Source of the DNA: Fluviispira multicolorata
Lineage (GTDB): Bacteria > Bdellovibrionota_B > Oligoflexia > Silvanigrellales > Silvanigrellaceae
Direction: 5' to 3'
Assembly (NCBI RefSeq): GCF_009208585.1
Contig: NZ_WFLN01000009.1
Location: forward strand, 124,001 to 188,000
DNA length: 64,000 nucleotides
Position 1 is the first letter of the stretch. Each line of letters starts with the position of its first letter. A model generated the notes under the pieces. The model made no database searches. It saw nothing but the letters and a program-made list of their open reading frames with translations, and was not told the origin of the DNA. A program made the position numbers and the translations under genes. Shown piece by piece: positions 52,527-62,465 of this stretch.

Positions 52527-53627
52527 ATGAAAAAATTAACAATTGTAGGATCAGGTATTTTAGGCTTATCAATAGCAGAATTTTTTTCTCGGAATGTTTA
52601 TAAAGGGTCTGAAATTCAAATTATTTCAGACAACAATTTATTAGCTGGTTCATATGCAGCATCGGCTAATCTTGCGACTAAAGGACAACTATTTGGAAGA
52701 GATAAACATTTTCAGATTAAGTTGGACTCTAAAAAAATATATTTTGAATGGTTAGAAAATTTAATTAAAGAAGCAAATTTGGATTTTAAAATAAATCAAC
52801 TTTTTCAAATTGGACTTGGAACGGACTTTTTTTTCACCGAAGAAGAACGTGACAAACATTTTTTAAGAGTCAAACAAAATGAGTATGATTTAAATTCATT
52901 GAACTTGCCATTAGATTTTATCGAAAAAAAAGGACTTCGTGAAATAACTTACAAGAATGAGGCATGGGTAAATGCAAAAGAATTAATGAGTCTTTTAAAA
53001 GTTGTATTAGATAAACGTAAAGTAACTTTTATTAATAAGATCTTTACAAAAGATGATTATTCTTGTCTTCATTCAAAAGATGATAAGCATAACCTTGTTT
53101 TTTGCACGGGTGCATGGACTGAAAATATTTTACAAGAACTTTCTCTTCCTATTCCTGAAAAAATGCAAAAGAAAAAACGATTATCTGTTGGTTCTACTTT
53201 TTTTGGGAAAAATTTATTTGATAATTATGACAATAATTATGTTTTATTTGAAAGAATATCCAAAAATATGAAGAGAAAAGTTACGTTCAGCGGAAAAAAT
53301 GAAAATCAGTCTATTTCGTCTTCAACTGTAAAGATAGAAAATTTAAGTGAAAACTATAATAGTGAATTGAAAAAAGAAAATATGCAAATTTTAGAATTAG
53401 CTACAACTATCCTTGAAAAAGATCCTCTTTTATCTACAGTAAAAAATTTAACTTATAAAACAGGATTTCGAGTGGGCTATGGACACAGTGAAATTGTTGT
53501 TGAAAAATTAAATATAAAAAATAAAAATATTTCTTGCTTTGTATGTGCAGGAGCTCATAAAAGCGGATTTCTATTTGCTCCAAAAGTAGGAAAAATGTTA
53601 GAAAATATTTTATATAAGCATTTTTAA
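52527..53627 (+). CDS. FAD-dependent oxidoreductase (DAO/ThiO-like)
   Basis: A 366-residue protein opening MKKLTIVGSGILGLSIAEFFSRN (GxGxxG FAD motif). AGSYAASANLATKGQLFGRDKHF resembles the ThiO/glycine-oxidase region that follows the first FAD strand. VFCTGAWTENILQEL is the second FAD contact and TGFRVGYGHSEIVVEKLN with CAGAHKSGFLFAPKVG the C-terminal FAD-closing part. The substrate is probably an amine or amino acid (inference). The terminus overlaps the convergent TauE gene by 18 bases. Confidence 0.75.
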   Translation: MKKLTIVGSGILGLSIAEFFSRNVYKGSEIQIISDNNLLAGSYAASANLATKGQLFGRDKHFQIKLDSKKIYFEWLENLIKEANLDFKINQLFQIGLGTDFFFTEEERDKHFLRVKQNEYDLNSLNLPLDFIEKKGLREITYKNEAWVNAKELMSLLKVVLDKRKVTFINKIFTKDDYSCLHSKDDKHNLVFCTGAWTENILQELSLPIPEKMQKKKRLSVGSTFFGKNLFDNYDNNYVLFERISKNMKRKVTFSGKNENQSISSSTVKIENLSENYNSELKKENMQILELATTILEKDPLLSTVKNLTYKTGFRVGYGHSEIVVEKLNIKNKNISCFVCAGAHKSGFLFAPKVGKMLENILYKHF

Positions 53628-54422
53628 TGCTACTGCCATCAGTAAAATGGAAAAGCATTTGCTAAGTATTTTAGGTGATAAACTTCCTGATATTTTACTG
53701 CCAATTGGGGCGCATATAGAACTCATAAGAGTGATGCCTAGGGCTGCTGGTAAATAAATATATCCGATGGTGCCTTTTGGTAAATTAGAAGCATGTGTGC
53801 TTAACAGAATAAAGCTAATTGTACCGACAATAGTAATAAAAAAACCACATGCAGCAGAAGTTCCAATTGCTTTATGCATGCTTTTGCCGAGGTATGTTAG
53901 AAATGGAACGGTAAGAGTTCCACCGCCCACACCTAATAGTCCTGAAAGAAGTCCAATGAGCACCCCTCCACCGGCCATTGTCGCATTGGATTCTTTTAAG
54001 AATGGTTTATTTTGAGAAATATTTTCTTTTTTATCTTTTTTAAAGAACATTTGAATTGCTATAAAAAGTAAATAAATACCAAAAATAATTGTTAAAGTAT
54101 GAGTTGGTAGCTTTGTAGAAAAAAGTGCTCCTAAAATAACTCCTATTATAATTCCAGGGACAAACTTTTTAACAACATTCCATTCAACTCTTGCAAATTT
54201 GTGATGTGATTGAGTGGAAAAAAGTGAAGTAAAAATCATTGCTGTAAGTGATGTGCCAATTGCGAGATGCATTATGTGCTCGGTTGGCATACCACTTTTT
54301 AAAAAGATATATGCAAGTGCTGGAACAACTATTGCTCCTCCGCCAATTCCAAGTAGTCCTGCTAATATTCCGGCGATTGAACCAGTCAGTAAATATAGAA
54401 TAATACTTATAGTAAATGTCAT
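53610..54422 (-). CDS. TauE/SafE-family sulfite/organic anion exporter
   Basis: A 270-residue membrane protein with two homologous halves of about four helices each. The repeated motif is visible in both: GSIAGILAGLLGIGGGAIVVPALAYI near the N terminus and GVLIGLLSGLLGVGGGTLTVPFLTYLGKS in the middle. This TauE/SafE (UPF0721, sulfite exporter) family moves sulfonates, sulfite or related anions. Specific substrate unknown. A short A/T stretch separates it from the EamA gene, transcribed the same way. Confidence 0.88.
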   Translation of the reverse strand: MTFTISIILYLLTGSIAGILAGLLGIGGGAIVVPALAYIFLKSGMPTEHIMHLAIGTSLTAMIFTSLFSTQSHHKFARVEWNVVKKFVPGIIIGVILGALFSTKLPTHTLTIIFGIYLLFIAIQMFFKKDKKENISQNKPFLKESNATMAGGGVLIGLLSGLLGVGGGTLTVPFLTYLGKSMHKAIGTSAACGFFITIVGTISFILLSTHASNLPKGTIGYIYLPAALGITLMSSICAPIGSKISGSLSPKILSKCFSILLMAVALKMLI

Positions 54423-54481
54423 AAAAAATCCTTTATTATGAGTTAATCTTTTTTAAAGATTGAATATAATTTTAATATTTA

Positions 54482-55390
54482 TCATGTTGATCTTTTAGTT
54501 TTTAAAGGTATTCTTATAAAATTTGACGATGTAAGAACACCGAGTAAAATAATAGCTCCCCCTAAAATTTGTATCATTAAAACTGGATGTCCTAATAAAA
54601 TAGATATTAAAACAGTAAACACAGGAACAAAATTAAAAAAAAGTGAGGTTGTGCCTGCTCCTAACTTTGCCACTCCTGTGTTCCAAAATAAATATGCAAG
54701 AACCGCTCCACATATACCCATATAAGCAATTGCCGAATAGATAGAAATATTTTGTTGAAAAACCTGTGAAACATTCCCTTCAAAGAAGGCTAAAATAATT
54801 AAGACTAATGTACCAAAAAACATTGTTGATGCAGTTGTTGCTAAAGCTGAAGAGTTTTTTAAATAGCGGAGACAAAGCACTCCATAAAGTGCCCAGCATA
54901 TATTACCGATAATAATAATCCAGTCTCCTGCGGAGAATTTTAGTTTTAATAAGGTATCTAATGAGCCTTGGGTAAGAATAAGTAAAACACCAACAAAACT
55001 TATGATCATTCCAATTTTTTGAAATGTAAAGATTTCTTTTTTTAAGATATATTTTGCAAAAATATTTGTTAATAGAGGGTTTGTTGACATAATAAGTGCG
55101 CAATTAATAGCAGATGAATGTTTTAATCCAATTAAAAAGAAAGAATTAAAACCAGCGACTCCAATAAAGCCTAACAATATATATATTATAATATTTTCTT
55201 TTAGCATTTGAAAAAAATTCTTTTCTTTTATAATTGTGATAATTATAATAACTAAGGATGCTAATGAGAAGCGTAATGCAGTTGCAATCAAAGGAGACAT
55301 TTCTCCAACAACATATTTTCCTACATTAAAATTTGAACCCCAGAAAAATGTTGAACAGATTACTAAAAAAATAGCTAAAGTTTTAGACAT
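54482..55390 (-). CDS. EamA/DMT-family transporter
   Basis: A 302-residue, ten-helix drug/metabolite transporter with two EamA repeats. The first begins LAIFLVICSTFFWGSNFNVGKYVVGEMSPLIATALRFSLASL, a standard DMT opening, and the second centres on WALYGVLCLRYLKNSSALATTASTMFFG. The family includes exporters of amino acids and metabolites; substrate unknown. The short cytoplasmic C terminus is basic. Same strand as TauE, 59 bases upstream of it. Confidence 0.88.
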   Translation of the reverse strand: MSKTLAIFLVICSTFFWGSNFNVGKYVVGEMSPLIATALRFSLASLVIIIITIIKEKNFFQMLKENIIIYILLGFIGVAGFNSFFLIGLKHSSAINCALIMSTNPLLTNIFAKYILKKEIFTFQKIGMIISFVGVLLILTQGSLDTLLKLKFSAGDWIIIIGNICWALYGVLCLRYLKNSSALATTASTMFFGTLVLIILAFFEGNVSQVFQQNISIYSAIAYMGICGAVLAYLFWNTGVAKLGAGTTSLFFNFVPVFTVLISILLGHPVLMIQILGGAIILLGVLTSSNFIRIPLKTKRST

Positions 55391-55531
55391 AATACCTCTT
55401 ATAAATATGGAACTAAATATTTAAGGTTTAAAATAACACAGATGGTGCAAATATTTCACTGTGGTAAGTAACATTTTAAGTTAATGTTATCAATATTAGA
55501 AATAAAAGTTTTATTATTGAAAGAATAAAAA

Positions 55532-56236
55532 ATGAGAAATATATATTTAATTTTTATTATCGGTTTAATATATAATTCAAAAATAATTGCTCAACAATTA
55601 CCAAAAGAGTTACCAATTCAAACTCAACCTCTGCAAGGTCCTGGAATTCAGAGAGTTGGGAGTGCTCCCATTCCTATACAAACTCAAAACTTAGAGCAAA
55701 TGGTCATGCCCAGCTTCACGCTTCCTCCGAGGGGAGGGACGATTCAACCATCAACTGGAGCAATTTCTAAGAGAATGCCCTATGATTCAACTTATATGTC
55801 TGGAAGGATTATTTTTTTAAATGGAGTCAATATAAGTTCAGTTAAAAATCAAGATCTCGAAAATGTAACAGTGAGAATTGATAAAAATGGAAATATAAAT
55901 ATTGAAGCTCCTCAGTACGAAGTTGGAGTTGAACAAAGCTATCATCCAATGATGCCGAACGAACTTCCAAAGTTTCCTAAAAATGAGTTCTCTGAACTTC
56001 CTGTTCCAAAAGGAAAGTATTCAAAAGAGACAGGTAAACCCTCAACAATGAGCCCAATGTTACCAAAAGAATTTGCGGAACCTATTCCTCAAGGAGATCA
56101 GTCGGCAATGTCTCCTCAAAATAAAACTCGGCAAGCAATTCCACAATCTGATAATGCTGCTATGCCTGAGCAGGGACAGGGTGATTCGGGAAATATGGAA
56201 TCAGCTCCACCTTTGCAACAGCTCAAAAATAAGTAA
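55532..56236 (+). CDS. Secreted proline/glutamine-rich hypothetical protein
   Basis: A 234-residue protein with a signal peptide (about 1-20, ending IIAQQ). The mature part is rich in Pro, Gln, Met and Glu, with repeats of P-I-Q-T-Q, QG and PKEL-like units (for example LPKELPIQTQPLQGPG). A short folded core may lie in residues 88-125 (GRIIFLNGVNISSVKNQDLENVTVRI). The rest is disordered. Not recognised; probably a periplasmic or surface structural protein. Single gene, facing away from the EamA gene. Confidence 0.55.
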   Translation: MRNIYLIFIIGLIYNSKIIAQQLPKELPIQTQPLQGPGIQRVGSAPIPIQTQNLEQMVMPSFTLPPRGGTIQPSTGAISKRMPYDSTYMSGRIIFLNGVNISSVKNQDLENVTVRIDKNGNINIEAPQYEVGVEQSYHPMMPNELPKFPKNEFSELPVPKGKYSKETGKPSTMSPMLPKEFAEPIPQGDQSAMSPQNKTRQAIPQSDNAAMPEQGQGDSGNMESAPPLQQLKNK

Positions 56237-56304
56237 GAACAATGTTTTTTAATGAAAATTCACGTAATAATATTATATAAATTAGATAGAGAGTGGAATT
56301 TTAA

Positions 56305-57042
56305 ATGTCACAAAAAACAATCGTGTTAGGTAAGGGATATGTAGGTAGTTTTTATTGTAAAAAATTTCCGGAATGTCTAGCTACAAGTCGTAATAGAGAT
56401 TCTGACAATACTATCATTTATTTTGATCTTTTAAATAAAAACTCTTGGAATAACTTACCTGAATGTGATGAGGTTATTTGGACTTTTGCATCTGCAAATA
56501 ATGAAGCAGAAAAAAACATAGCGATAGAATTTTATAAGTTTTATTGTCTTAATAAAAGAACAGTTATTTTAAGTACAACTTCTGCCTATATTCACAAATT
56601 AGATAACGAAGTAATTGATGAAATGACTCCACTCGATTTAACAAATTGGCGAATAAAAGCAGAGGAAGAATTGAGAATACTTGGTGCAAGTATTGTTCAT
56701 TTAGCAGGAATTTTTGGTCCCAATCGTTTACCAATAAATTGGTTTGTCCAAGGGAGAGTTCAAGATCCAGATGGAATCATAAATTTAATCCATGTCGATG
56801 ATATTGTTTTTTGTCTTCACTTACTATTAGAAAAATTTAAAAAAGGATCTCGGTATAATTTATGTAATGGTATTTATAAAAATAATTATAAAATTACAGA
56901 TGAATTGAAGAAAAATAAAGAATTGAGTGATAAATTTATTTTTCCTCTTCAATATTCAAAAAAAATGAATAAAATAGTAAGTAATAAAAAGCTTGTTACA
57001 GAAATACTGTCCAATGATTACTCTTTTAAAAGCTATCCCTGA
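56305..57042 (+). CDS. NAD(P)-binding epimerase/dehydratase-like protein
   Basis: A 245-residue protein beginning TIVLGKGYVGSFYCKKFPE, a short-type Rossmann GxGYxG start like that of NAD-dependent epimerases (extended SDR, YeeZ-type). Later motifs LSTTSAYIHK (Ser/Tyr region) and HLAGIFGPNRLPINWFVQG resemble the sugar-epimerase substrate loop, and NLIHVDDIVFCLHLLLEKF matches the C-terminal helix after the I-H-V-D-D motif. The usual YxxxK is not clear. Substrate unknown. Confidence 0.7.
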   Translation: MSQKTIVLGKGYVGSFYCKKFPECLATSRNRDSDNTIIYFDLLNKNSWNNLPECDEVIWTFASANNEAEKNIAIEFYKFYCLNKRTVILSTTSAYIHKLDNEVIDEMTPLDLTNWRIKAEEELRILGASIVHLAGIFGPNRLPINWFVQGRVQDPDGIINLIHVDDIVFCLHLLLEKFKKGSRYNLCNGIYKNNYKITDELKKNKELSDKFIFPLQYSKKMNKIVSNKKLVTEILSNDYSFKSYP

Positions 57043-57150
57043 CTTCTTCTTTCAATTGCATTTTTTCGAAAATTAACAGAAAGAGGCTATTGAGATGTGT
57101 CATTTATAAGGCTCATCAAGAGATTTTCAAATATGTATAGGAGGAACTTT

Positions 57151-58326
57151 ATGGGTTCCATTGAAGGATCGAGTCATATAAATTATAGCATTAAATCCAT
57201 AAATAAAGTTGGAATTATTGCAGCTCTCAGTTGTGTTGCAATTACGGGAATTGGTTTTGGACTTTCTCTTCCTCTTCTCTCATTTGTAATGAAAGAATTA
57301 GGGTATTCTTCATTTATCATTGGTTTAAATACAACTATGCCTGCCATAGCTGCTTTTGCTCTCTCCCCTCTCTTCCTAAAATTTATGGAAAAATTTGGCC
57401 TAAAGAGCTTTCTTTCCTTTGCAATTATTGTTGCTATTTTTTGTTTTTATGGATTCTTTTTCACTCAAAACATATTTTTATGGTTTGTTTTAAGATTTGT
57501 ATTTGGTGCTTGTCTTGACGGTATTTTTGTGGCCAGTGAAACTTGGATTGGAGAACTTTCCCCAGATCATCTTCGTGGTAGAATAATGGGTATTTTTTCA
57601 TCCTGTTTAAGCATTGGTTACTTTCTAGGTGCAGGTGTTTTAGTTTTTACGGGCAGCAGAGGTGTTTTGCCATTCATAGCGGGTTCACTTTTTCTTTTAA
57701 TTGTTTTTGTACCTATTTTTTTAGCTCGAAAACAAATTCCAAATATAAAGAGTGAAGAACAAACCTCCATAAAACCAATAATTCTATCCACTCCAATTGC
57801 CATGGGGGCAGCTATTGTTTATGGATATATGGAAACCACAGCCTTTAATTTACTACCACTTTATGGAATCTATAATGGTTTATCAGAGCAACTTTCAGTT
57901 TCATTACTTGTTGTCGTTGGTGTTGGACAAGCATGTTTACAATTTTTTGTTGGAGCCATTGCAGATAAATATGGGGCGAGAATATCCTTAATTATTTGTA
58001 CTTTGATTGGTATTTTTGGGGCAATTGGTATTGGATTTTTCATTAATACTCCTTTTGTATTATATCCAATTCTATTTTTCTGGGGAGCATGTATTTCAGG
58101 TTTTTACACCTTAGCTCTAATTATAGTAGGAAAAAAGTACAAAGGAAGCAGTTTAGCAGGTGCAAATACAGCTGTAGTTGCTATGTTTGGTGTAGGATCA
58201 TTGATTGGTCCTCCTTTAGCAGGATTTGGAATGAAAACATCAGAAAATTATGGTTTTGTAATTGCAATGCTCGTGCCTGTGCTTATATATATTATTCCAC
58301 TTGTGTTGAGAAAAAATAATTTATAA
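57151..58326 (+). CDS. MFS transporter
   Basis: A 391-residue, 12-helix transporter whose start at 57151 is fixed by AGGAGG. MFS features include GFGLSLPLLSFVMKELG in helix 1, a degenerate motif A (PLFLKFMEKFGLKSFLS), and FVLRFVFGACLDGIFVASETWIGELSPDHLRGRIMG, a segment typical of the YcaD/MFS-1 group. Second half repeats the pattern (GAIADKYGARISLIIC). Drug or small-metabolite efflux is the usual guess for this type; unproven. NUDIX gene 5 bases downstream. Confidence 0.85.
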   Translation: MGSIEGSSHINYSIKSINKVGIIAALSCVAITGIGFGLSLPLLSFVMKELGYSSFIIGLNTTMPAIAAFALSPLFLKFMEKFGLKSFLSFAIIVAIFCFYGFFFTQNIFLWFVLRFVFGACLDGIFVASETWIGELSPDHLRGRIMGIFSSCLSIGYFLGAGVLVFTGSRGVLPFIAGSLFLLIVFVPIFLARKQIPNIKSEEQTSIKPIILSTPIAMGAAIVYGYMETTAFNLLPLYGIYNGLSEQLSVSLLVVVGVGQACLQFFVGAIADKYGARISLIICTLIGIFGAIGIGFFINTPFVLYPILFFWGACISGFYTLALIIVGKKYKGSSLAGANTAVVAMFGVGSLIGPPLAGFGMKTSENYGFVIAMLVPVLIYIIPLVLRKNNL

Positions 58327-58331
58327 TTGGA

Positions 58332-58811
58332 ATGTTTCTTATGCAAAAATTTTCAAATCTTTTTTATTTAATTTATATAGTAGTAAAAAAGAGTATTCAA
58401 AAGATATTTGGAATGAGATCGTTTGGGGTAAGAGGACTTGTTATAAATGATAAAAATGAAATATTACTTGTTAAGCACACCTATATGAGTGGTTGGCATT
58501 TTCCAGGTGGAGGTGTCGATAAAGGTGAATCGCCAAGAGAAGCAATTATTAGAGAAGTTCAAGAAGAAGCCGGAATAAATGTGCGAGAATTTCCAAATTT
58601 AATTGATTGTTACTATCATAAAATAATGGGTGTTGATGACTTTATTTGTTTTTATGTTATAAAAAAATTTGACACACAGCCATTTAAAAGTTCAGAGATA
58701 AAAGAGGCAAAGTGGTTTTCATTTAATGATTTGCCTTATGATGTGTCTAGTGCCACTCGAAGAAGACTTTCTGAATTCTTTGAGGGAAATGAGCAACAAA
58801 ACAAATGGTAA
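58332..58811 (+). CDS. NUDIX hydrolase
   Basis: A 159-residue protein with a complete Nudix box: GGGVDKGESPREAIIREVQEEAGI (about residues 57-80), including the REVQEE metal-binding helix. FHFPGGG-type FPGGGVD precedes it, and the C-terminal EAKWFSFNDLPYDVS is a common Nudix tail. A second in-frame ATG lies three codons in. It cleaves a nucleoside diphosphate linked to another moiety; substrate unknown. Five bases after the MFS gene, probably one transcript. Confidence 0.9.
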   Translation: MFLMQKFSNLFYLIYIVVKKSIQKIFGMRSFGVRGLVINDKNEILLVKHTYMSGWHFPGGGVDKGESPREAIIREVQEEAGINVREFPNLIDCYYHKIMGVDDFICFYVIKKFDTQPFKSSEIKEAKWFSFNDLPYDVSSATRRRLSEFFEGNEQQNKW

Positions 58812-58825
58812 AAAAGGTTTTTTTT

Positions 58826-58981
58826 ATGGGATTTTATAAATTTAAAAGTATTTTATTATTGACCACCATAATGATTGCTGGTTGTAATACATCAAATATA
58901 TTTGCCGAAGTATTAGAAGAAGGAGGTTGTCATAGTCCAAGTGATTTTCTCCCTCTAAAAAAAGCACAGAAAAAAAATTAA
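58826..58981 (+). CDS. Small exported lipoprotein, 51 aa
   Basis: A 51-residue protein (MGFYKFKSILLLTTIMIAGCNTSN...) with a basic N terminus, hydrophobic stretch and lipobox I-A-G-C with Cys at residue 20. Mature part: short, acidic then basic (EVLEEGGCHSPSDFLPLKKAQKKN). A signal-peptidase I cut after NIFA is an alternative. AAAGG precedes the ATG. Between the NUDIX gene and pncB with close spacing; function unknown. Confidence 0.6.
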   Translation: MGFYKFKSILLLTTIMIAGCNTSNIFAEVLEEGGCHSPSDFLPLKKAQKKN

Positions 58982-58993
58982 GGTGAGCAATTC

Positions 58994-60508
58994 ATGAATT
59001 CATTTTTTCAAACTGTATATAAGAGTTCTCTCACTTTATTAACTGATTTTTATCAATTAACTATGGCATATGGTTATTGGAAGTCTGGAATTTCTGAAAG
59101 AGAAAGTGTTTTTCATCTTTATTTTCGTAAAAATCCTTTCAATAGTGGTTTTACACTAAATTCAGGTCTTGAATTGGCTATTGATTATTTAAACCAGTTT
59201 AGATTTACAGACGATGATTTAGCTTATTTAAGAACAATTAAAGGTGCAGATGATTTAGTTTTATTTGAAGAAGAATTTATTACTTATTTAAAGAATATGT
59301 CTTTTTCATGTAATGTGGATGCAATTCCCGAAGGAACAGTCGTGTTTCCTTATGAGCCTTTATTGCGAATTTCAGGTCCTTTATTGCAATGCCAATTGCT
59401 CGAAACGCCATTATTAAATATTATTAATTTTCATTCATTAATTTCTACGAAAGCGGCTCGGGTTGTTTCTGTTGCTGGTCCCTCGCAAGTTCTTGAATTT
59501 GGTTTAAGAAGGGCACAAGGTGTAGATGGTGGATTGAGTGCAAGTCGAGCAGCCTTTATTGGTGGCTGTGTTGCAACATCAAATACTCTAGCTGGAAAAA
59601 TATTTGGAATTCCAGTGCGTGGAACGCATTCACACAGTTGGGTGATGGCATTTGACAGCGAAATTGAATCTTTCTTTGCATTTGCACGTGCCATGCCAAA
59701 TAATACAATATTTTTAGTAGACACTTATAACAGTTTAGAAGGAGTTAAAAAAGCCATTGAAGTTGCCAATTGGTTAAAGACCCAGGGCAAAAAAATGGGA
59801 GGAATTCGCTTAGATTCAGGAGATCTCGCTTATTTAAGTATTGAAGCGAGAAAGCTACTCGACAAAGCTGGTTATCCAGATGCTGTCATTGTTGCGAGCA
59901 ATGATTTAGATGAAAATGTTATTGCGAGTTTAAAGGAACAGGGTGCGCAAATTGCTGTGTGGGGGGTTGGAACGCAGCTTGTTACGGCATTTGATCAGCC
60001 TGCATTAGGAGCTGTCTATAAAATCTCTGCAATTAAATCGAGTACAGGTATTTGGGAGCATCGGATAAAATTATCCGAACAATCTATGAAAATTTCAACT
60101 CCTGGAATTTTACAAGTAAGAAGATTTTTTAATAAGAGTTTATTTGAAGCAGATATGATTTATGACATATTAAATTCTGACAAACTTAAATCTTCAATGA
60201 TTATTGATCCTGAAGATTTTACTCGTTTTTGCAAAATTCCAAAAAACTGTGATTATGAAGATCTTTTAGTACCGGTTTATAGAGATGGAAAACTCGTATA
60301 TTCTCTCCCTAAACTGTCTGAAATAAGAGAGAGAACATTTATTCAACTACGAAGACTTCATGCAAGTATTAGAAGATTAATGAATCCTCACCATTATCCT
60401 GCTGGACTAGAAAAGAAATTGCATGATTATAAATTAAATTTAATTTATAAGTTTAAAAAAAAAGATCTTATCGATCAAGGAACTCCAGATCTAAGCATTG
60501 ATATGTAG
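58994..60508 (+). CDS. pncB: Nicotinate phosphoribosyltransferase
   Basis: A 504-residue enzyme. LLTDFYQLTMAYGYWKSGISERESVFHLYFRKNPF is the N-terminal signature and the conserved active region PVRGTHSHSWVMAFDSEIESFFAFA contains the phosphorylatable His. Also DTYNSLEGVKKAIEVA and GIRLDSGDLAYLS (PRPP site). It makes nicotinate mononucleotide for NAD salvage. AAGGTGA precedes the ATG. The longer C terminus matches the Gram-negative long type. Its end overlaps the antiporter gene by 18 bases. Confidence 0.95.
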   Translation: MNSFFQTVYKSSLTLLTDFYQLTMAYGYWKSGISERESVFHLYFRKNPFNSGFTLNSGLELAIDYLNQFRFTDDDLAYLRTIKGADDLVLFEEEFITYLKNMSFSCNVDAIPEGTVVFPYEPLLRISGPLLQCQLLETPLLNIINFHSLISTKAARVVSVAGPSQVLEFGLRRAQGVDGGLSASRAAFIGGCVATSNTLAGKIFGIPVRGTHSHSWVMAFDSEIESFFAFARAMPNNTIFLVDTYNSLEGVKKAIEVANWLKTQGKKMGGIRLDSGDLAYLSIEARKLLDKAGYPDAVIVASNDLDENVIASLKEQGAQIAVWGVGTQLVTAFDQPALGAVYKISAIKSSTGIWEHRIKLSEQSMKISTPGILQVRRFFNKSLFEADMIYDILNSDKLKSSMIIDPEDFTRFCKIPKNCDYEDLLVPVYRDGKLVYSLPKLSEIRERTFIQLRRLHASIRRLMNPHHYPAGLEKKLHDYKLNLIYKFKKKDLIDQGTPDLSIDM

Positions 60509-62362
60509 GGTCTTTATATTTTCAAGAGAATGTCTTGTGCCAAAAATAAATAATTCATCATTGTGATGAAAGACAAAGTTTGAAACTGGATTTTTAATAC
60601 GTTGATTATTTCTATTTACTGCAAGTACAATACAATTATAATTCACTCTTATTCCAAGCTCTAAAATATTTTTTCCTATAAATGGGTGGGTCTCATGTAA
60701 ATTGATGCCCGCAAGCAAGCATTGATCGATAGTCAGTGGATTTTCATCTTCTGGTTTTTCTTTTGTACAGAAACTTTCTAATTTTGTGATAGATTCTTCA
60801 TTTCCATAAACTAAAAGTGTGTCCCCAGGAATGACAACTTCGGTTCCTTTTGGAGAAATAATTGTTTTATTATTACGCTCAATAGCGACAATATTAACTG
60901 AAAATTTTTCTCTTAATTTAAGATCAATTAAATTTCTTCCAGTTATATCTGCATCGGCACCAACGTGAACGGGAACTAAATATTCATCCCATGGCGCTAA
61001 TCGATCGAGTGTTGAAGTTACATTTTTAGCCGTCATTAACATAAAGTTTTTTCTGAGACGACTTTTTGTGTTTTCTGATAGATATTTTATGCCTTGAAAT
61101 AGTGAAAATCTCTTATAAAAAGGTGCCATTTTATTCTCTAATGAAAAATTAATGACAGCCTGAGAGTAAGATTCAATAAATTTATAAATTGGTTTTGGAA
61201 TTAAAGATTCGGGTGTCTCTGCTAATTTAATAGAAAATTTAAATATAAAAGGAGTCATAAGCATAGTAATAATGGCTGTTGCTACGATTGCGGAGAACGT
61301 TTTATTTTCTATAACACCAAGACCCACACCAACTTGGGCAATAACAAAAGACAACTCTCCAATTTGTCCCATGCTTCCGCTAATTCGAATGGAGTCTTTT
61401 ATACCTTGGCCAACGCATAAGTTAAATATTAGATTTAGTCCAATTTTACAAATAATTATTGTAGCAACAAGAGCTAAAATAAGACTCCATTTTTCTAAAA
61501 TAATTTCAGGAGAAAAGAGAAATCCAATTGAAACGAAAAAGACTAATGTAAAAAGATTTTTAACGGGTTCAATGACAACTTCAATTTTTTTAAGTTCTCT
61601 ACAATCTGACAGAATAGAGCCCATAATAAAGGCGCCAAGTGCAGCTGAGAAGTTCCAAGAAGCTGATAAATAAGCAAGTCCAAGTGCAAGACCGATGCTT
61701 AAAATAACTAAAAGTTCTTCTTTACCCGTTTTAAATGCAGAGTGAATAATTCGAGGAAGTAATAAAGTCCCAAGCAACCACCAAAGTAAAATACTACAGA
61801 TAAATATAGGTACTATCTCCATTAATTGAATGCTTTCGCCACTCGAAGAAGTTGAGAGCCATATGATCATAAATATTGCGATTGAGTCTTCAATGAGCAA
61901 TACGGCCATTAATTTTTCGGCAAAGCGCGCACTTTTAAGTTGATGATCTTCTAAAATTTTAACAATGACTGCTGTTGAAGCTGTCGAAATAACCGCCCCT
62001 AAGAAAAGCGCCTCAAAACCAGAAATATTAAAATAGTGTGCAACATTTGTCCCAATGAACCACATTAAAAGTGCTTGAGAGACTCCGACGAGAACGGGTG
62101 AAATGCCTAAGGATTGGATTTTGCGAATACCAAAATGCAGACCCATTGAAAACATTAATAATAAAACACCTATTTCGGCTAAAGTGTTAGCTGATTCTTT
62201 ACTAACAACATAGGGTGTGTAGGATATCGGTAAAGAAAGGAGGACTCCCCCAAATATATAACCTAATATTAAAGGTAACTTGAAAAACTTTTTAAACATC
62301 CAACCGAAGGCTCCTCCAGTGAGAAGGATGGCCGCGAGATCTTGGATAAAATCATTATGCAT
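60491..62362 (-). CDS. CPA2-family K+/H+ antiporter with regulatory C-terminal domain
   Basis: A 623-residue protein. Twelve or so membrane helices fill residues 5-385, with the CPA2 glutamine-rich signature in GVLLLMFSMGLHFGIRKIQSLGISP and ASTAVIVKILED (helix containing the ion-binding Asp region). The cytoplasmic part carries two TrkA-C-like domains: DLKLREKFSVNIVAIERNNKTII...GDTLLVYG and ELGIRVNYNCIVLAVNRNNQRI...NDELFIFG. These bind ligands such as nucleotides and gate the channel. The TrkA-N (KTN) domain of classical KefB/C is absent. Role in pH or cation balance. Confidence 0.9.
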   Translation of the reverse strand: MHNDFIQDLAAILLTGGAFGWMFKKFFKLPLILGYIFGGVLLSLPISYTPYVVSKESANTLAEIGVLLLMFSMGLHFGIRKIQSLGISPVLVGVSQALLMWFIGTNVAHYFNISGFEALFLGAVISTASTAVIVKILEDHQLKSARFAEKLMAVLLIEDSIAIFMIIWLSTSSSGESIQLMEIVPIFICSILLWWLLGTLLLPRIIHSAFKTGKEELLVILSIGLALGLAYLSASWNFSAALGAFIMGSILSDCRELKKIEVVIEPVKNLFTLVFFVSIGFLFSPEIILEKWSLILALVATIIICKIGLNLIFNLCVGQGIKDSIRISGSMGQIGELSFVIAQVGVGLGVIENKTFSAIVATAIITMLMTPFIFKFSIKLAETPESLIPKPIYKFIESYSQAVINFSLENKMAPFYKRFSLFQGIKYLSENTKSRLRKNFMLMTAKNVTSTLDRLAPWDEYLVPVHVGADADITGRNLIDLKLREKFSVNIVAIERNNKTIISPKGTEVVIPGDTLLVYGNEESITKLESFCTKEKPEDENPLTIDQCLLAGINLHETHPFIGKNILELGIRVNYNCIVLAVNRNNQRIKNPVSNFVFHHNDELFIFGTRHSLENIKTLHINA

Positions 62363-62465
62363 TCAGCTTACTCTCCATTCAAATTTATCGTCCCTGTAAA
62401 GATAGCGCAATTTCTTTGCAGTAAACAAGGAAATGTTTCATTCATTCTTAACACCAGGAGTATTT

